DNA from: Proteobacteria bacterium UBA981
GTDB lineage: Bacteria > Pseudomonadota > Gammaproteobacteria > Ga0077536
Direction: 5' to 3'
Assembly (NCBI GenBank): GCA_002292285.1
Contig: DBBP01000002.1
Location: 251,888-315,887, forward strand
DNA: 64,000 nucleotides
The notes under the pieces are model-generated. The model did not search any database and was not told the DNA's origin. It was given only the letters and a program-made list of their open reading frames with translations. The position numbers were made by a program, and so were the translations under genes. Shown piece by piece: positions 46,251-55,137 of this stretch. Positions within the stretch are counted from its first letter, which is position 1. Each line of letters starts with the position of its first letter.

Positions 46251-47362
46251 AGCACGTCCAGCAGGGCTTGCATTTCGTTCGCAAACTGGTCGCCCATGAT
46301 AAGTTTGATCAAGCGCTTAGTCAGCTTGAGTTCGCCGTCCAGTGTTGCAGTATCACCCTGTCCGGCCTCCCCGATGACCAGGAACGAATGCATAGGCGCA
46401 CTGCGATACATAGCGCGCGCTACTTTGCGCCCGACTTTCGCTTCAAGCAGATGCGGATTGGCCTGATCGCTGACATCAAGGGTGGACACCGTGCCGCCAT
46501 TGCGTCGAAAACGCTGAACGATGCGCACGACTTTGTCGAGCTGGTCTTCTTTCATCGGTGCGTCGCCGATCAGAATGATGAGCTTGCGCGCACCGAGCCG
46601 CCAGCCGGTTTTCTCTATGGAGTCACTCAGGCCCACATCGACCGCTTCGAACCAATCGCCGCCGCCTTTGGCCTCCAGATTGGCGAGAAAACGGAATAGC
46701 TTTGCGTTACTAAAGGTCAGCGGTTGGATTCTGGTCACGAATTCGGGATCGTCTTTGTCGCGATAGGCAACGAAACCGAAACGCGCGATGGGGACTAATG
46801 ACCGCACGATCTGCGAGATATCTTCGATTCGATCTTTGACTTCGTCAATCACCCAGCCCATAGAGCCGGTCGCATCTATGGCAAATACGACATCAAGTCC
46901 AGAGGCCCTGAGCCCAGCGATGTAAGCTGCAAAACGCGCCGTACCGTCTCCGAGGCCGTTACCAATACCACTTTTAAAACCACCAATGCCCGAGCCCGCA
47001 CTGAGCGGTACTGCGGCCATCCCATCCGGTATTTCAATCCCCTGAAATCCACCTGATTGCGCTTTCATCGCCACAGTGACGTCGGGCGGCGGTGGTGCAA
47101 CCGCTTTCGGCGCGATAAGAATTTCGGGCGGTTCAAACTCAAGTTCTTCCTCGAACTCAAGCTGCTCTTCCGGCGGTTTGGGTTTTTCCAGGAGCGCTTC
47201 GGGCGGCTTATCGATGACTATCTGCACCGCCTCCTCGGGAGGTGGTAATGATTCCAGTGGTTCAATCTGCTTGCCGACCCGCCATGACACCACCGCATGC
47301 AGCAGGGCGGAAAAGACCAGCAACATTACCCAAACCATCAGCCGTCGGGAGGTGTAGCGCAT
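46247..47362 (-). CDS. TonB-like anchored von Willebrand factor A domain protein
   Basis: A 371-residue protein built like TonB at its N terminus and like a VWA protein at its C terminus. Residues 9-27 form one membrane anchor (MVWVMLLVFSALLHAVVSW). Residues ~35-95 are a Pro/Glu-rich linker (PPEEA, KPPEALLEKPKPPEE). After a Gly-rich stretch the VWA domain begins near residue 157; its metal site is D163-A-T-G-S167, a Thr variant of DxSxS. It continues through YRDKDDPEFVTRI, GGGDWFEAV and LIILIGDAP. There is no TonB C-terminal domain. It starts one base after the ExbD2 stop and overlaps the TPR gene. Anchoring through ExbB/ExbD is inference. Confidence 0.83.
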   Translation of the reverse strand: MRYTSRRLMVWVMLLVFSALLHAVVSWRVGKQIEPLESLPPPEEAVQIVIDKPPEALLEKPKPPEEQLEFEEELEFEPPEILIAPKAVAPPPPDVTVAMKAQSGGFQGIEIPDGMAAVPLSAGSGIGGFKSGIGNGLGDGTARFAAYIAGLRASGLDVVFAIDATGSMGWVIDEVKDRIEDISQIVRSLVPIARFGFVAYRDKDDPEFVTRIQPLTFSNAKLFRFLANLEAKGGGDWFEAVDVGLSDSIEKTGWRLGARKLIILIGDAPMKEDQLDKVVRIVQRFRRNGGTVSTLDVSDQANPHLLEAKVGRKVARAMYRSAPMHSFLVIGEAGQGDTATLDGELKLTKRLIKLIMGDQFANEMQALLDVL

Positions 47363-47363
47363 C

Positions 47364-47804
47364 TCAGCCAGCTTCCACGCGGCGCTGCGTCACCAGCACG
47401 AACTGTAAGATTCCGGCCTTAGATGCCGTCTCCATGACCTTGGATACCGTCAACGCGTCAACCTTGGCATCTGCGTGGATTTTCAACTTATCGTGCGCAG
47501 AATACTTCGTAAGCTCGACGCTCAACTGCTCCCATGTAATTGGTCGGTTCTCGAACCGCATGCTGCCGTCGGGCGCGAGACTCAACGTTGCCAGTTGTTT
47601 TGAGGGTTCTGCCTCCTGGGTCGAGAAAGGCGGGGCGACGTTGTAATCCGGCTGGAGATTTCCCGCAATCATGAAGTACATCAGCAGTAGAAAAATCACG
47701 TTGATCATCGGGATCACGTTTTCTTCCTGAGTCTCTTTCTTACCCACGATTCGATTTCGCATCGCCTCAAAATCGGAACCCCGTCGAACTCTTTTCTTAG
47801 CCAT
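47364..47804 (-). CDS. ExbD/TolR family protein, second copy, lacking the membrane Asp
   Basis: A 146-residue ExbD/TolR-like protein: short cytosolic N terminus, one helix (about residues 30-50) and a periplasmic domain. In ExbD and TolR the helix contains an essential Asp (IDVV-type motif); here the motif reads VIPMIN35VIFLLLMYFM and the codon at 47700-47702 (AAC on the coding strand) encodes Asn. It therefore probably cannot carry protons itself and may act as a structural partner of the first copy. It begins 16 bases after ExbD1 and ends one base before the VWA gene. Confidence 0.88.
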   Translation of the reverse strand: MAKKRVRRGSDFEAMRNRIVGKKETQEENVIPMINVIFLLLMYFMIAGNLQPDYNVAPPFSTQEAEPSKQLATLSLAPDGSMRFENRPITWEQLSVELTKYSAHDKLKIHADAKVDALTVSKVMETASKAGILQFVLVTQRRVEAG

Positions 47805-47820
47805 TCTGAACTACGTCCGA

Positions 47821-48243
47821 TTACTCGAAGCGGCGCGCTGCCGCGAGTGAGATGTTGTAGATATTGTAGTTATTGAACAGGTCCATGATGTCGACAGCCC
47901 GCTGAAGAATGACATCAGGGTCCACCGCAAGCATCACTCTCGTCTTATCAGGTTCTTTGATACCCGCTGCGTAACCCTGGAGCGCGCCCATATTGGTTTC
48001 CGCGCCGTTCAGCCAAATCGAATCATTGTCGTGGACCTCCACGGCGATCATCGTCGAATCTGAACTGGCATTGCTGCTACCGGCGGATTGCGAAAACTCA
48101 ATCGCGCGGGGGCGCAAAAAGTTCGTCTGCAACATGAAAAACACGAGCAAGATGAAGACACAATCAATCAAGGGGGTCAGGGACATCCGACCGGAGCGGC
48201 GATTGCGCCGCGACGGCATCAGCGCCTGTCTTGTTGCATCCAT
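47821..48243 (-). CDS. ExbD/TolR family protein, first copy
   Basis: A 140-residue ExbD/TolR protein. The basic N terminus (SRRNRRSGR) is followed by MSLTPLID27CVFILLVFFML, where Asp 27 matches the proton-carrying residue of ExbD and TolR. A periplasmic domain follows. It should form the channel core with ExbB and couple proton flow to movement of a periplasmic partner. It starts one base after the ExbB stop and lies 16 bases before the second copy. Confidence 0.92.
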   Translation of the reverse strand: MDATRQALMPSRRNRRSGRMSLTPLIDCVFILLVFFMLQTNFLRPRAIEFSQSAGSSNASSDSTMIAVEVHDNDSIWLNGAETNMGALQGYAAGIKEPDKTRVMLAVDPDVILQRAVDIMDLFNNYNIYNISLAAARRFE

Positions 48244-48244
48244 C

Positions 48245-48904
48245 CTAGGCGTCTTCGGACATCGTCAATATACGTGTCACCAAATCTGTTACCTGGTCGG
48301 CAAGACCTTCCAAGCGCGCTTCCAACAGTGCGTGCATCACCGCAAACGGTATAGCGATAGACAGGCCTACGGCCGTGGTTAGCAAGGCTTCCCATATACC
48401 GCTTGCGAGCGCTGATGATTCGCCAGCGGCACCAGCACTAACGGCTAAACCTCGAAACGCATCGATCATGCCAAGGACGGTACCGAGCAACCCCAATACC
48501 GGTGCAAGGTAATAGATTAGCTCTAGCGGTCGCATGTTTCTTGAGTAGGCGCGCAGAAAGCCAGACGCCCGTCGCAGCAGCTCATCGTGCAGTAAGTCTG
48601 CGTCCATTACAGAGCGTTGCTCAAGGCCAAACTTTAAATCTTTTGCAATCGCCAAGCGTGATCCGGTGAGGATTCCGGTGGCCTTATCTTTCTCGCCTGC
48701 CAACCAATGGTCGATGGCAACATCGAGCCGCTTGATGGTCGCGTTTCCAGCTCCTGAGAACTGGATGAATTTCACCAGCGCGAGCGCTAACCCCAATACC
48801 GAGGAAAGCAGCAGGATACCGACGACTGGGCCGCCGAGTTGAAGCAATGTTGTGGCACCGGAAATAACTTCCGAGAAAAGGCCAGCGTCAGATGTCGATT
48901 CCAT
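48245..48904 (-). CDS. MotA/TolQ/ExbB proton channel family protein
   Basis: A 219-residue three-helix protein. The first helix lies near residues 20-45; the last two form the conserved block IYYLAPVLGLLGTVLGMIDAF and EALLTTAVGLSIAIPFAVMHA, with the Thr residues expected along the channel. It should assemble as a pentamer around the ExbD dimer and drive the anchored VWA protein. It is the first gene of the operon, and starts 112 bases downstream of the terminator that ends the DUF1302 unit, so it has its own promoter. Confidence 0.93.
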   Translation of the reverse strand: MESTSDAGLFSEVISGATTLLQLGGPVVGILLLSSVLGLALALVKFIQFSGAGNATIKRLDVAIDHWLAGEKDKATGILTGSRLAIAKDLKFGLEQRSVMDADLLHDELLRRASGFLRAYSRNMRPLELIYYLAPVLGLLGTVLGMIDAFRGLAVSAGAAGESSALASGIWEALLTTAVGLSIAIPFAVMHALLEARLEGLADQVTDLVTRILTMSEDA

Positions 48905-49015
48905 AATTTGGCTAGGCTCTGGTTGGGCTAACTAGGGCGCACAGGATAACCGAAACAAAAGGCTTTTATGTGTACTAGAAGTATCTTTAACGATTCGTTT
49001 CGATTTCGATGGGCA

Positions 49016-49047
49016 CAAAAAAAAGAGCCGGCGCAAGGCCGGCTCTT
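49016..49047 (-). terminator. Rho-independent terminator after the DUF1302 gene
   Basis: On the minus strand a ten-base-pair stem (AAGAGCCGGC with GCCGGCTCTT) and a five-base loop are followed by eight T. It begins 20 bases past the stop of the DUF1302 gene and separates it from the ExbB operon. Confidence 0.93.
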
Positions 49048-49066
49048 GAAGCACTTTGTCGATTCT

Positions 49067-51322
49067 CTAGAAGAAGTAGGTCAGGCGCATGAACACTTCG
49101 TCTGCGAAATCGATTGTCTCGGTGATGGTGTCGTTGTCGCCACCGGGAGATTCGATGATGTTGGCATACAAATCCCACTGCCAGTTGGCTGCCGGACGAT
49201 ACCGGAGGCCAGGCTGAACCAGGTAACCACCTGCCACGTCAACCAGGATGGCGAAATCGAAACGCCAAATCAGGTTGGGGAAAGGCTGTTGGAAGGCGAA
49301 CACCACGTAGTTGGCATTTGAGGTACCACGGGGCTTGGTAGCCTCGGGGTCAAACGCCGCAGCGGTGAAGCTACCGGTGACCGGGTCGATGAAATCACTG
49401 ATACCAGCAACGTCGTTGTTGTCAAGGTCACGACCGAATAGGTCAGTCGACGTACGGTGCATCCACTGTGCAACGAAGTAGGTTGCCGGGAAAGCATCGG
49501 AAATACGGTGGTATTTCTCGAGAATCAAGGCTGATACAACGTCATCTACTTCAGTGAAATCGTAATGCAGGTCGTTGGTGATGCGCTTGTTCGGCGTGAT
49601 GGAAACTTCACCACGAACGATCATCTGGTCGAAGATCGAGTCCTGGTCGTCCATGGTGATGATGTAGTTACCACCGACCATGAAGATGGTTTCACGCTTG
49701 AACTGACGCCCTACCCATTGGATGAAAGGTCCGAAAGAGGAACGGAACCCTTCTACCGTACGCATCGTATCCGCGAAGTTTTCTTCGTTACCGAAGCCGA
49801 AGATGTCACGTACTGCCCATTCTGCTGCCGGGAAGTCGTTAATCACGTGCTGCAGGTACTCAGAGTTATCCAGACGTGCTTTTTGGATAGCCGGCCAGTA
49901 GCCCAAAGACGGGGTGCCGTTCTCATCCGGTGCGAACGCCGAACCGCAACCGTTTTCCTGGTTGCGAGCGTTGGTGTCCAAGGTCGGGAACAGTTTCACG
50001 CCCCGGCCAGTTGAACCGAGACCGCCTAGTGCGGTTTGGGTTCCCGCTAGCGTTCCGCCGCCACCGAAAAAGTTATTCACCACACTCAAAGTGTCGTTAT
50101 GCAAGTTTACACAACCGGTGTTTGCGTGACCGTTGTGTACGGTCGGCGCATCAACGCTGGCAAACACACCATCCGGGTTGCGACGATTGACAACAGCGAC
50201 TGTCGCTGTCAACGCATCGGTTAACGGCATGGTTATACGGGCACCGTAGTTCAGTGCTCCTTCGGCGTCATCGAAACCTGAGGAGTCATCTAAACGGCCG
50301 CCTGACATAGCAACCAAGTTATAGGGCGTGTTCTGACCCGGCAAGATGGTTGGTGAAAACATCTGCACGAATGCGTCAATTTCCCAGCCGTTATTGAACG
50401 TATAGCTAACGCGGATACCTGGTGAGGCGATACGTTGGTCCTGGTATTCCTCAGCACCTGGCCCGAGGGTCAGGTGACGGCGCAGGTCGAGACCATTGGC
50501 CACGTCCATGGTGCGGAAGAAATAAGCTTCGCCCCAAGCGATAGTCTGGTTACCAGCGCGAATCCATAGCGGACCGCGGTTCCAGTCGAGGTAAAACGCA
50601 GGAAGGTCAAGGCTGACGGAGTTGCTGTTCAGCTCTGTCAACGTGCCGCGGCTGCCCCAGATGTTCTGGCTGCCGAAGTGATCGCCGGTGTCACCATCGT
50701 AGAACTGGCTGGTGGCATCGTAATAAGCGCGAAACTTCATGTAAGCAGAAAACTCTCTGCTGATCTTCGCTTGCACGTCAATTTCGAGACGGCTGTTGAA
50801 GACGTTGAAGTTCTGGTTTTCGTCGCGGTTCGGTGAGCCGTCGGTTGGCACGAATTCACCGAATCCTACTCCTGGACATCCGTCGAAGCCGGCACGCGGA
50901 AAGGTCGCCGCCGACGGGACGCCCAATGTCTGCGGACCGAATCCTGGATTGTTGGCCGCGATGGCGCGATTCAAGTTGTATTGGCAATCCCTCGCGGCGC
51001 TTGTGTTTGCGCCTGCACCTAGCGGTGAACCGTCTGAGGGGCTAAAAAGACCACCAACATTGCCACGTTCGTCCACGTAGACCGATGTCGGAGCGGTGCT
51101 GTTTGACCCGTCGCCGAATCCAGCGTGCGTCATCTGTGGCGTAACTCGATTGTTCCAAGGGTTGCCGCCGCTGTTATTCGGGTTCTCGCCCCCAAGACTT
51201 ACGGCAATTTCCTGACGAACGAAACCGGTAATATTCCAGTCGATCGCCGAGGCTGCACCCGCGAACAGAACGCTGCTTGCCGCAGCCCCTGTCATAAGAA
51301 TTCGCGCGATTGTGTGCTTCAT
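49067..51322 (-). CDS. DUF1302 family outer-membrane protein
   Basis: A 751-residue exported protein. The signal peptide is MKHTIARILMTGAAASSVLF... to about residue 26 (GAASA-ID). The mature part has alternating beta-strand segments and ends RLTYFF with a terminal Phe, the outer-membrane assembly signal, so it is probably a beta-barrel. DUF1302 members lie with DUF1329, YCF48 and RND genes. ATG 51322 is chosen for its signal peptide and a GAGGAG upstream; the frame is open to 51409. It is its own unit, with terminators before and after. Ligand unknown. Confidence 0.87.
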   Translation of the reverse strand: MKHTIARILMTGAAASSVLFAGAASAIDWNITGFVRQEIAVSLGGENPNNSGGNPWNNRVTPQMTHAGFGDGSNSTAPTSVYVDERGNVGGLFSPSDGSPLGAGANTSAARDCQYNLNRAIAANNPGFGPQTLGVPSAATFPRAGFDGCPGVGFGEFVPTDGSPNRDENQNFNVFNSRLEIDVQAKISREFSAYMKFRAYYDATSQFYDGDTGDHFGSQNIWGSRGTLTELNSNSVSLDLPAFYLDWNRGPLWIRAGNQTIAWGEAYFFRTMDVANGLDLRRHLTLGPGAEEYQDQRIASPGIRVSYTFNNGWEIDAFVQMFSPTILPGQNTPYNLVAMSGGRLDDSSGFDDAEGALNYGARITMPLTDALTATVAVVNRRNPDGVFASVDAPTVHNGHANTGCVNLHNDTLSVVNNFFGGGGTLAGTQTALGGLGSTGRGVKLFPTLDTNARNQENGCGSAFAPDENGTPSLGYWPAIQKARLDNSEYLQHVINDFPAAEWAVRDIFGFGNEENFADTMRTVEGFRSSFGPFIQWVGRQFKRETIFMVGGNYIITMDDQDSIFDQMIVRGEVSITPNKRITNDLHYDFTEVDDVVSALILEKYHRISDAFPATYFVAQWMHRTSTDLFGRDLDNNDVAGISDFIDPVTGSFTAAAFDPEATKPRGTSNANYVVFAFQQPFPNLIWRFDFAILVDVAGGYLVQPGLRYRPAANWQWDLYANIIESPGGDNDTITETIDFADEVFMRLTYFF

Positions 51323-51664
51323 CACTCCCGCTCTCCTCTTTATATTCATGATTCTTGACCTAACCCCAGTAGTACACAGGCTGCAATCTAAGTGTTGTAT
51401 GTCTGGCACATTTCAATGTTGTACCACCGGCAGGCCCGGTAGTGGCCACATTACCGCTGATTTGAGGGGCCATGTCAACGGCTTTTTAGTCTGATCGTTG
51501 GTAAATAGCAGTTTTTTTTTATCTATTTGTGGTTATTCCGCGACAACGAGAATCTGTCTGACTATTACCACAGAAGGAACCGGGGGCCTTGATACGAAAA
51601 GACCGGCACAAGGCCGGTCTTTAGAGCGTACGCTATCGGCCCCTGGCGGGGCTTCGGCACAGTC
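51323..51664. other. Region between YCF48-like and DUF1302 genes
   Basis: A 342-base gap that holds the terminator of the YCF48-like unit (51597-51622) and the upstream region of the DUF1302 gene. A run of nine T on the plus strand near 51514-51522 is conspicuous but not tied to a hairpin. No other element is recognised. Confidence 0.5.
51597..51622 (-). terminator. Hairpin terminator after the YCF48-like gene
   Basis: A ten-base-pair stem (AAAGACCGGC with GCCGGTCTTT) and a five-base loop (ACAAG) lie 43 bases past the YCF48-like stop on the minus strand, with a short T run. It closely resembles the terminator at 49016-49047 in loop and stem core. Confidence 0.78.
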
Positions 51665-52690
51665 CTATTTTACGACTCGCGCGATGGTGGCGCGATGTCC
51701 GACGACATACACACTTTGCTCACGCAGAAACCCTTTCGCGCCTGATTGTGTCTCAGACACGCCAGCCGCGATGCCCTGGTACCAGGTACGGCCGATTTTT
51801 ATGTCAACTGTTTTGCTGAACGAGCCGCCATCATCGCTGGAGCGTAACATCTCACGAATACCAGAGATGACGACTTCGCCATTTCCAGACCACACACCAA
51901 GCAGATTCGCCTTTGTATCCGCATCGACACGTTGCCAGGTGACTCCTGCGTCGAGGGTTTTGAGAACAAGCCCTTCCTGGCCAACCGCGTAACCCGTGTT
52001 GGAACCGTCTCTGGCGATATCAATGTCGAATATTGATTCGTCGCCTTCGGCAGCCTTTTCGAGTGTCGCCCCGCCATCAGTCGAGCGCAGAATCAATCCA
52101 AACTCGCCTGCGATCATCAGTGTGCCGTCCTCGGCAACGGTAGCGTCGTAAAGATGCGGCTCGTAACCCTCTTCGTTGTACTGTTCCCAGTCAACTACGA
52201 TGGGCTTCCAGGTGTGCCCGGCATCCATCGAGACTGCTGCGAAGCCGAACTCGCCGACCGCAACCGCCATGCCCGATGAATTCATACCGACATTCAGCAA
52301 ACGTTGAGTCAGTCCGCTGTCAGTCGCTTCCCAGTCGCCACCGCCGGCACGAGTCAGGACCACGCCTTGCTGCCCTACAACGACGTGCTTGTCGCCGCCG
52401 CGGGCGATGCCCAACAACGAAAGTTGCGTTTTCGGCTCAACAAGAGTCCAGCTGTTCCCACCGTCGGCAGTTTCAAGCATGAGCCCGAATGCACCGACGG
52501 CGAAACCGCTTTCGCCGGAGATTTCGATGGCATAAAGCGCGTCGTGCGCAATGCCCTCGCGGACAACCTCGATCGCATCGTCGGCCGAAGCCTCCTGCGC
52601 CTGCGCAGAACCCAGTGAAACCAGGCAAAAGAGTAAGGTCGCGAACAGGCTACCGGCACGACCACTATTGATATATTTCTTCATTGTCAT
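51665..52690 (-). CDS. YCF48-like (BNR-repeat) beta-propeller protein
   Basis: A 341-residue exported protein. The signal peptide ends near AQAQE (about residue 32). Six or so repeats of the pattern D-G-G-x-S/T-W, such as TADGGNSWT, MDAGHTWKP, TDGGATLEKA and LDAGVTWQRV, make a seven-bladed propeller like YCF48/HCF136. Such proteins aid assembly of membrane complexes. In this cluster it may bind the RND pump, 23 bases upstream on the same transcript. ATG 52690 is given; a Met two codons on is an alternative. Confidence 0.86.
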   Translation of the reverse strand: MTMKKYINSGRAGSLFATLLFCLVSLGSAQAQEASADDAIEVVREGIAHDALYAIEISGESGFAVGAFGLMLETADGGNSWTLVEPKTQLSLLGIARGGDKHVVVGQQGVVLTRAGGGDWEATDSGLTQRLLNVGMNSSGMAVAVGEFGFAAVSMDAGHTWKPIVVDWEQYNEEGYEPHLYDATVAEDGTLMIAGEFGLILRSTDGGATLEKAAEGDESIFDIDIARDGSNTGYAVGQEGLVLKTLDAGVTWQRVDADTKANLLGVWSGNGEVVISGIREMLRSSDDGGSFSKTVDIKIGRTWYQGIAAGVSETQSGAKGFLREQSVYVVGHRATIARVVK

Positions 52691-52713
52691 GGAACTCGAA
52701 TATCTCACAATGT

Positions 52714-55137
52714 TCAGGATTGTTGGGCCGCTTCTTGGCCGCCGGTTAATTCGGAAAGATCGATGTTTTCCGAGATGATCAAATGTTCGCGCTCGATAAA
52801 CGAAGGCTTGAACAAATAGACCAGTAACGGCAGTACCACCAGGGCAATAACCATATTAATGAGCATGATCATGACCAGCAGGAGGCCCATATCGGCAAGG
52901 AACTTCAGTTCCGACATGAAGTACCACGGCAGGATGCCGATAAGTACGATTGTCGCCGTAAAGAAGATCGCCTTACCCGTCGTTGTCACCGCAGCCTGAA
53001 TGGCCTCGCCGTGATGCTGGTTATCGCGGAACTCCTCGCAAATCCGGCTGAGCAAATAAATGCCGTAGTCGATTCCCACACCAATGCCAATTGCCGCAAT
53101 CGGGAGACTGTTTACGTCTAGCCCAATGCCCATCAGCACCATCACGGACCCCAGCAGCATGTTGGAAAAGTTCACCGGAATAAGCAGCAGAATGCCGGCC
53201 GCGATAGATCGGTAGGCCCAACTGCACGTGACCAGGATGACCAGGTTCAGGAAACCGAGGATGTACCACTGATAGGTATCGACGGTGTCGTTGACTGATT
53301 GTTGTAACGCAATCGCGCCAGTTCCCAACCGCACGCGATACTCGTCGTGATCAATACCGATAACGTCGAGACCGGCACGTGTCTGTTCGAGCGCCGTATC
53401 AACGGTATCTTGCTTATTGTCTTTGTACCAAAGGGAGACGGTACCGTTCGACAACGTAAAGTCGGTCACGTGTGAGTACGCTTTGGGACTGGAACCCACC
53501 ATCAGCGCGTTAACCGCAGCGTTGATTGAAGCAACGTCCTGGTTAATCGGCGCCCATTTCGGGTTACCGCCGGAGAACAACCGATTGGCCTCAGGCAAAT
53601 AGTCGCTGAACGACAGCGTCGCTTCGGGCGGTGGCTCCTGAATCTCAAGGTAGCGCTGCAATTGAATCATCGTGCCAATTGCGTCAGGCGAGCCATTCAG
53701 AATTCGTGCCTTTTGGTCCTTGGCTTCAAACACGATCTCGAGCGTCATTAAGCCCGGAAAATGCGAATTTACAGCGCGGACGGCGGTGTTGAACTCGGAA
53801 GACTCTTTAAGAAGATTGCTTCCTTCAACGGGGTTGCCGACCTCAATTTGGAGGGCCAGATAACCGCCGCCGAAAAACAGCGCCAGAACGATTGGTGTGG
53901 TAATTTTCGCGCCAGCACCGTGTGACGCCTTGCCGATCACGCCCAGTAAGGAAATGATCTTGTCGTGCCAAGACTTCTCGGTCGACTTACCAATCAGGAC
54001 GTCGACGTTGCCAGGCGCAGGGAAGAATGACAGCAGCACCGGCGTCAGGAAGAGATTGGCCGGAACCAGGATTAGCGCCCAGAATCCGCAGAAAACTGCG
54101 AAGCGTTCCATCACCGGGATGGGCGCGATAGCGATCAAAAACAAACCCGCGGCGTCAGTCACAATACCCAGCGTGCCAGGCGCCATCATGACGCCGAGTG
54201 CGATTTCGGCAGAGCGGCGGCGGTCCTTAATTTCGTAGTAAATCTCGTAATAGCGCTCGATAAATTGCACGCAATGACTGAAAGAGCGAGCCACAAGGAG
54301 CAACGGCACCACCATAATCAGCGGCTCGATCGGGTCACCCAACCAGCCGACGAAGCCAAAACCCCAGATTGCAGCCACGATGCTGACGGCCAGCGGTGTA
54401 ACTACGCCCGGGATGTTACGCATGTAGACAACCAGGGAGAGCAACAGGGCAGTTGCCGTGATGCTGAAAATTGACAGCATCTGTACTTCGTACTTGTAGA
54501 CCCAACCAGTCAGCATCGGCTGGCCAGCCACAAACACCTCGTGATTCGCGTCGCGTTCGGTTTCAACCATTCCCTGTACGTATTTGAACGTTTCACCATA
54601 ATCGAGTGAGTGCTCGATGAAGGTCGCGGTAATGATGGTCGCTGTTTCGTCTTCAGAGATTAGGAACGTGCGGACGTTGGGGGCTTTGTCCACGGCGCTG
54701 ATGAATTTCTGGATCTCGGCGTCAGTCTCGGGGGACTTGTCCTCCATGAGCGGCTTCATATCGATGCCGAACGGGGTCGCCTCTGCAAAGCGCGCTTTTT
54801 CTGTCGTGATCGACAAGATCTGGTCATGGTCAACCGACGGCGCCAAATCGATGTCGCGCGTCATGCGCCAGACTTTCGCCAGCGTCTCGGCATTGTAGAT
54901 GGTGCCGTCCTTGACCTTCACCATCATGGTGACGGTGAGGGGATTCCCGAAATTAGGGTGATCCTGGAAGGTCTGGACGAAGGGGTGGTTCTTGGGGAAC
55001 AGGTCCGAGAAAATCGTTCGGAGTTCGACTTTACTTAAGCCAACGGCAAAAAACGCCGTAATCCCGAAAATGACTGCTGCCGACAGCACGCGGTTACGCA
55101 TGGTAAACGCCGCCAGGCTATAGCGAATGCCCTTCAT
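52714..55137 (-). CDS. RND superfamily (MMPL-type) transporter
   Basis: An 807-residue pump with about twelve helices in two halves, each with a large periplasmic loop after its first helix (about residues 35-220 and 430-600). SITATALLLSLVVYMRN, GIDYGIYLLSRICEE, and a related first-half block (PLLLVARSFSHCVQ) are typical of the MMPL and sterol-sensing group, which move lipids and other hydrophobics by proton motive force. ATG 55137 is chosen for GGGGAG upstream. YCF48 follows at 23 bases, so the two share a transcript. Substrate unknown. Confidence 0.9.
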   Translation of the reverse strand: MKGIRYSLAAFTMRNRVLSAAVIFGITAFFAVGLSKVELRTIFSDLFPKNHPFVQTFQDHPNFGNPLTVTMMVKVKDGTIYNAETLAKVWRMTRDIDLAPSVDHDQILSITTEKARFAEATPFGIDMKPLMEDKSPETDAEIQKFISAVDKAPNVRTFLISEDETATIITATFIEHSLDYGETFKYVQGMVETERDANHEVFVAGQPMLTGWVYKYEVQMLSIFSITATALLLSLVVYMRNIPGVVTPLAVSIVAAIWGFGFVGWLGDPIEPLIMVVPLLLVARSFSHCVQFIERYYEIYYEIKDRRRSAEIALGVMMAPGTLGIVTDAAGLFLIAIAPIPVMERFAVFCGFWALILVPANLFLTPVLLSFFPAPGNVDVLIGKSTEKSWHDKIISLLGVIGKASHGAGAKITTPIVLALFFGGGYLALQIEVGNPVEGSNLLKESSEFNTAVRAVNSHFPGLMTLEIVFEAKDQKARILNGSPDAIGTMIQLQRYLEIQEPPPEATLSFSDYLPEANRLFSGGNPKWAPINQDVASINAAVNALMVGSSPKAYSHVTDFTLSNGTVSLWYKDNKQDTVDTALEQTRAGLDVIGIDHDEYRVRLGTGAIALQQSVNDTVDTYQWYILGFLNLVILVTCSWAYRSIAAGILLLIPVNFSNMLLGSVMVLMGIGLDVNSLPIAAIGIGVGIDYGIYLLSRICEEFRDNQHHGEAIQAAVTTTGKAIFFTATIVLIGILPWYFMSELKFLADMGLLLVMIMLINMVIALVVLPLLVYLFKPSFIEREHLIISENIDLSELTGGQEAAQQS

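Noticed and set aside
51410..51430. TGGCAC followed by a later TTG, suggestive of a sigma-54 promoter
   Set aside because: The spacing to the -12 element is wrong and it points away from the DUF1302 gene.
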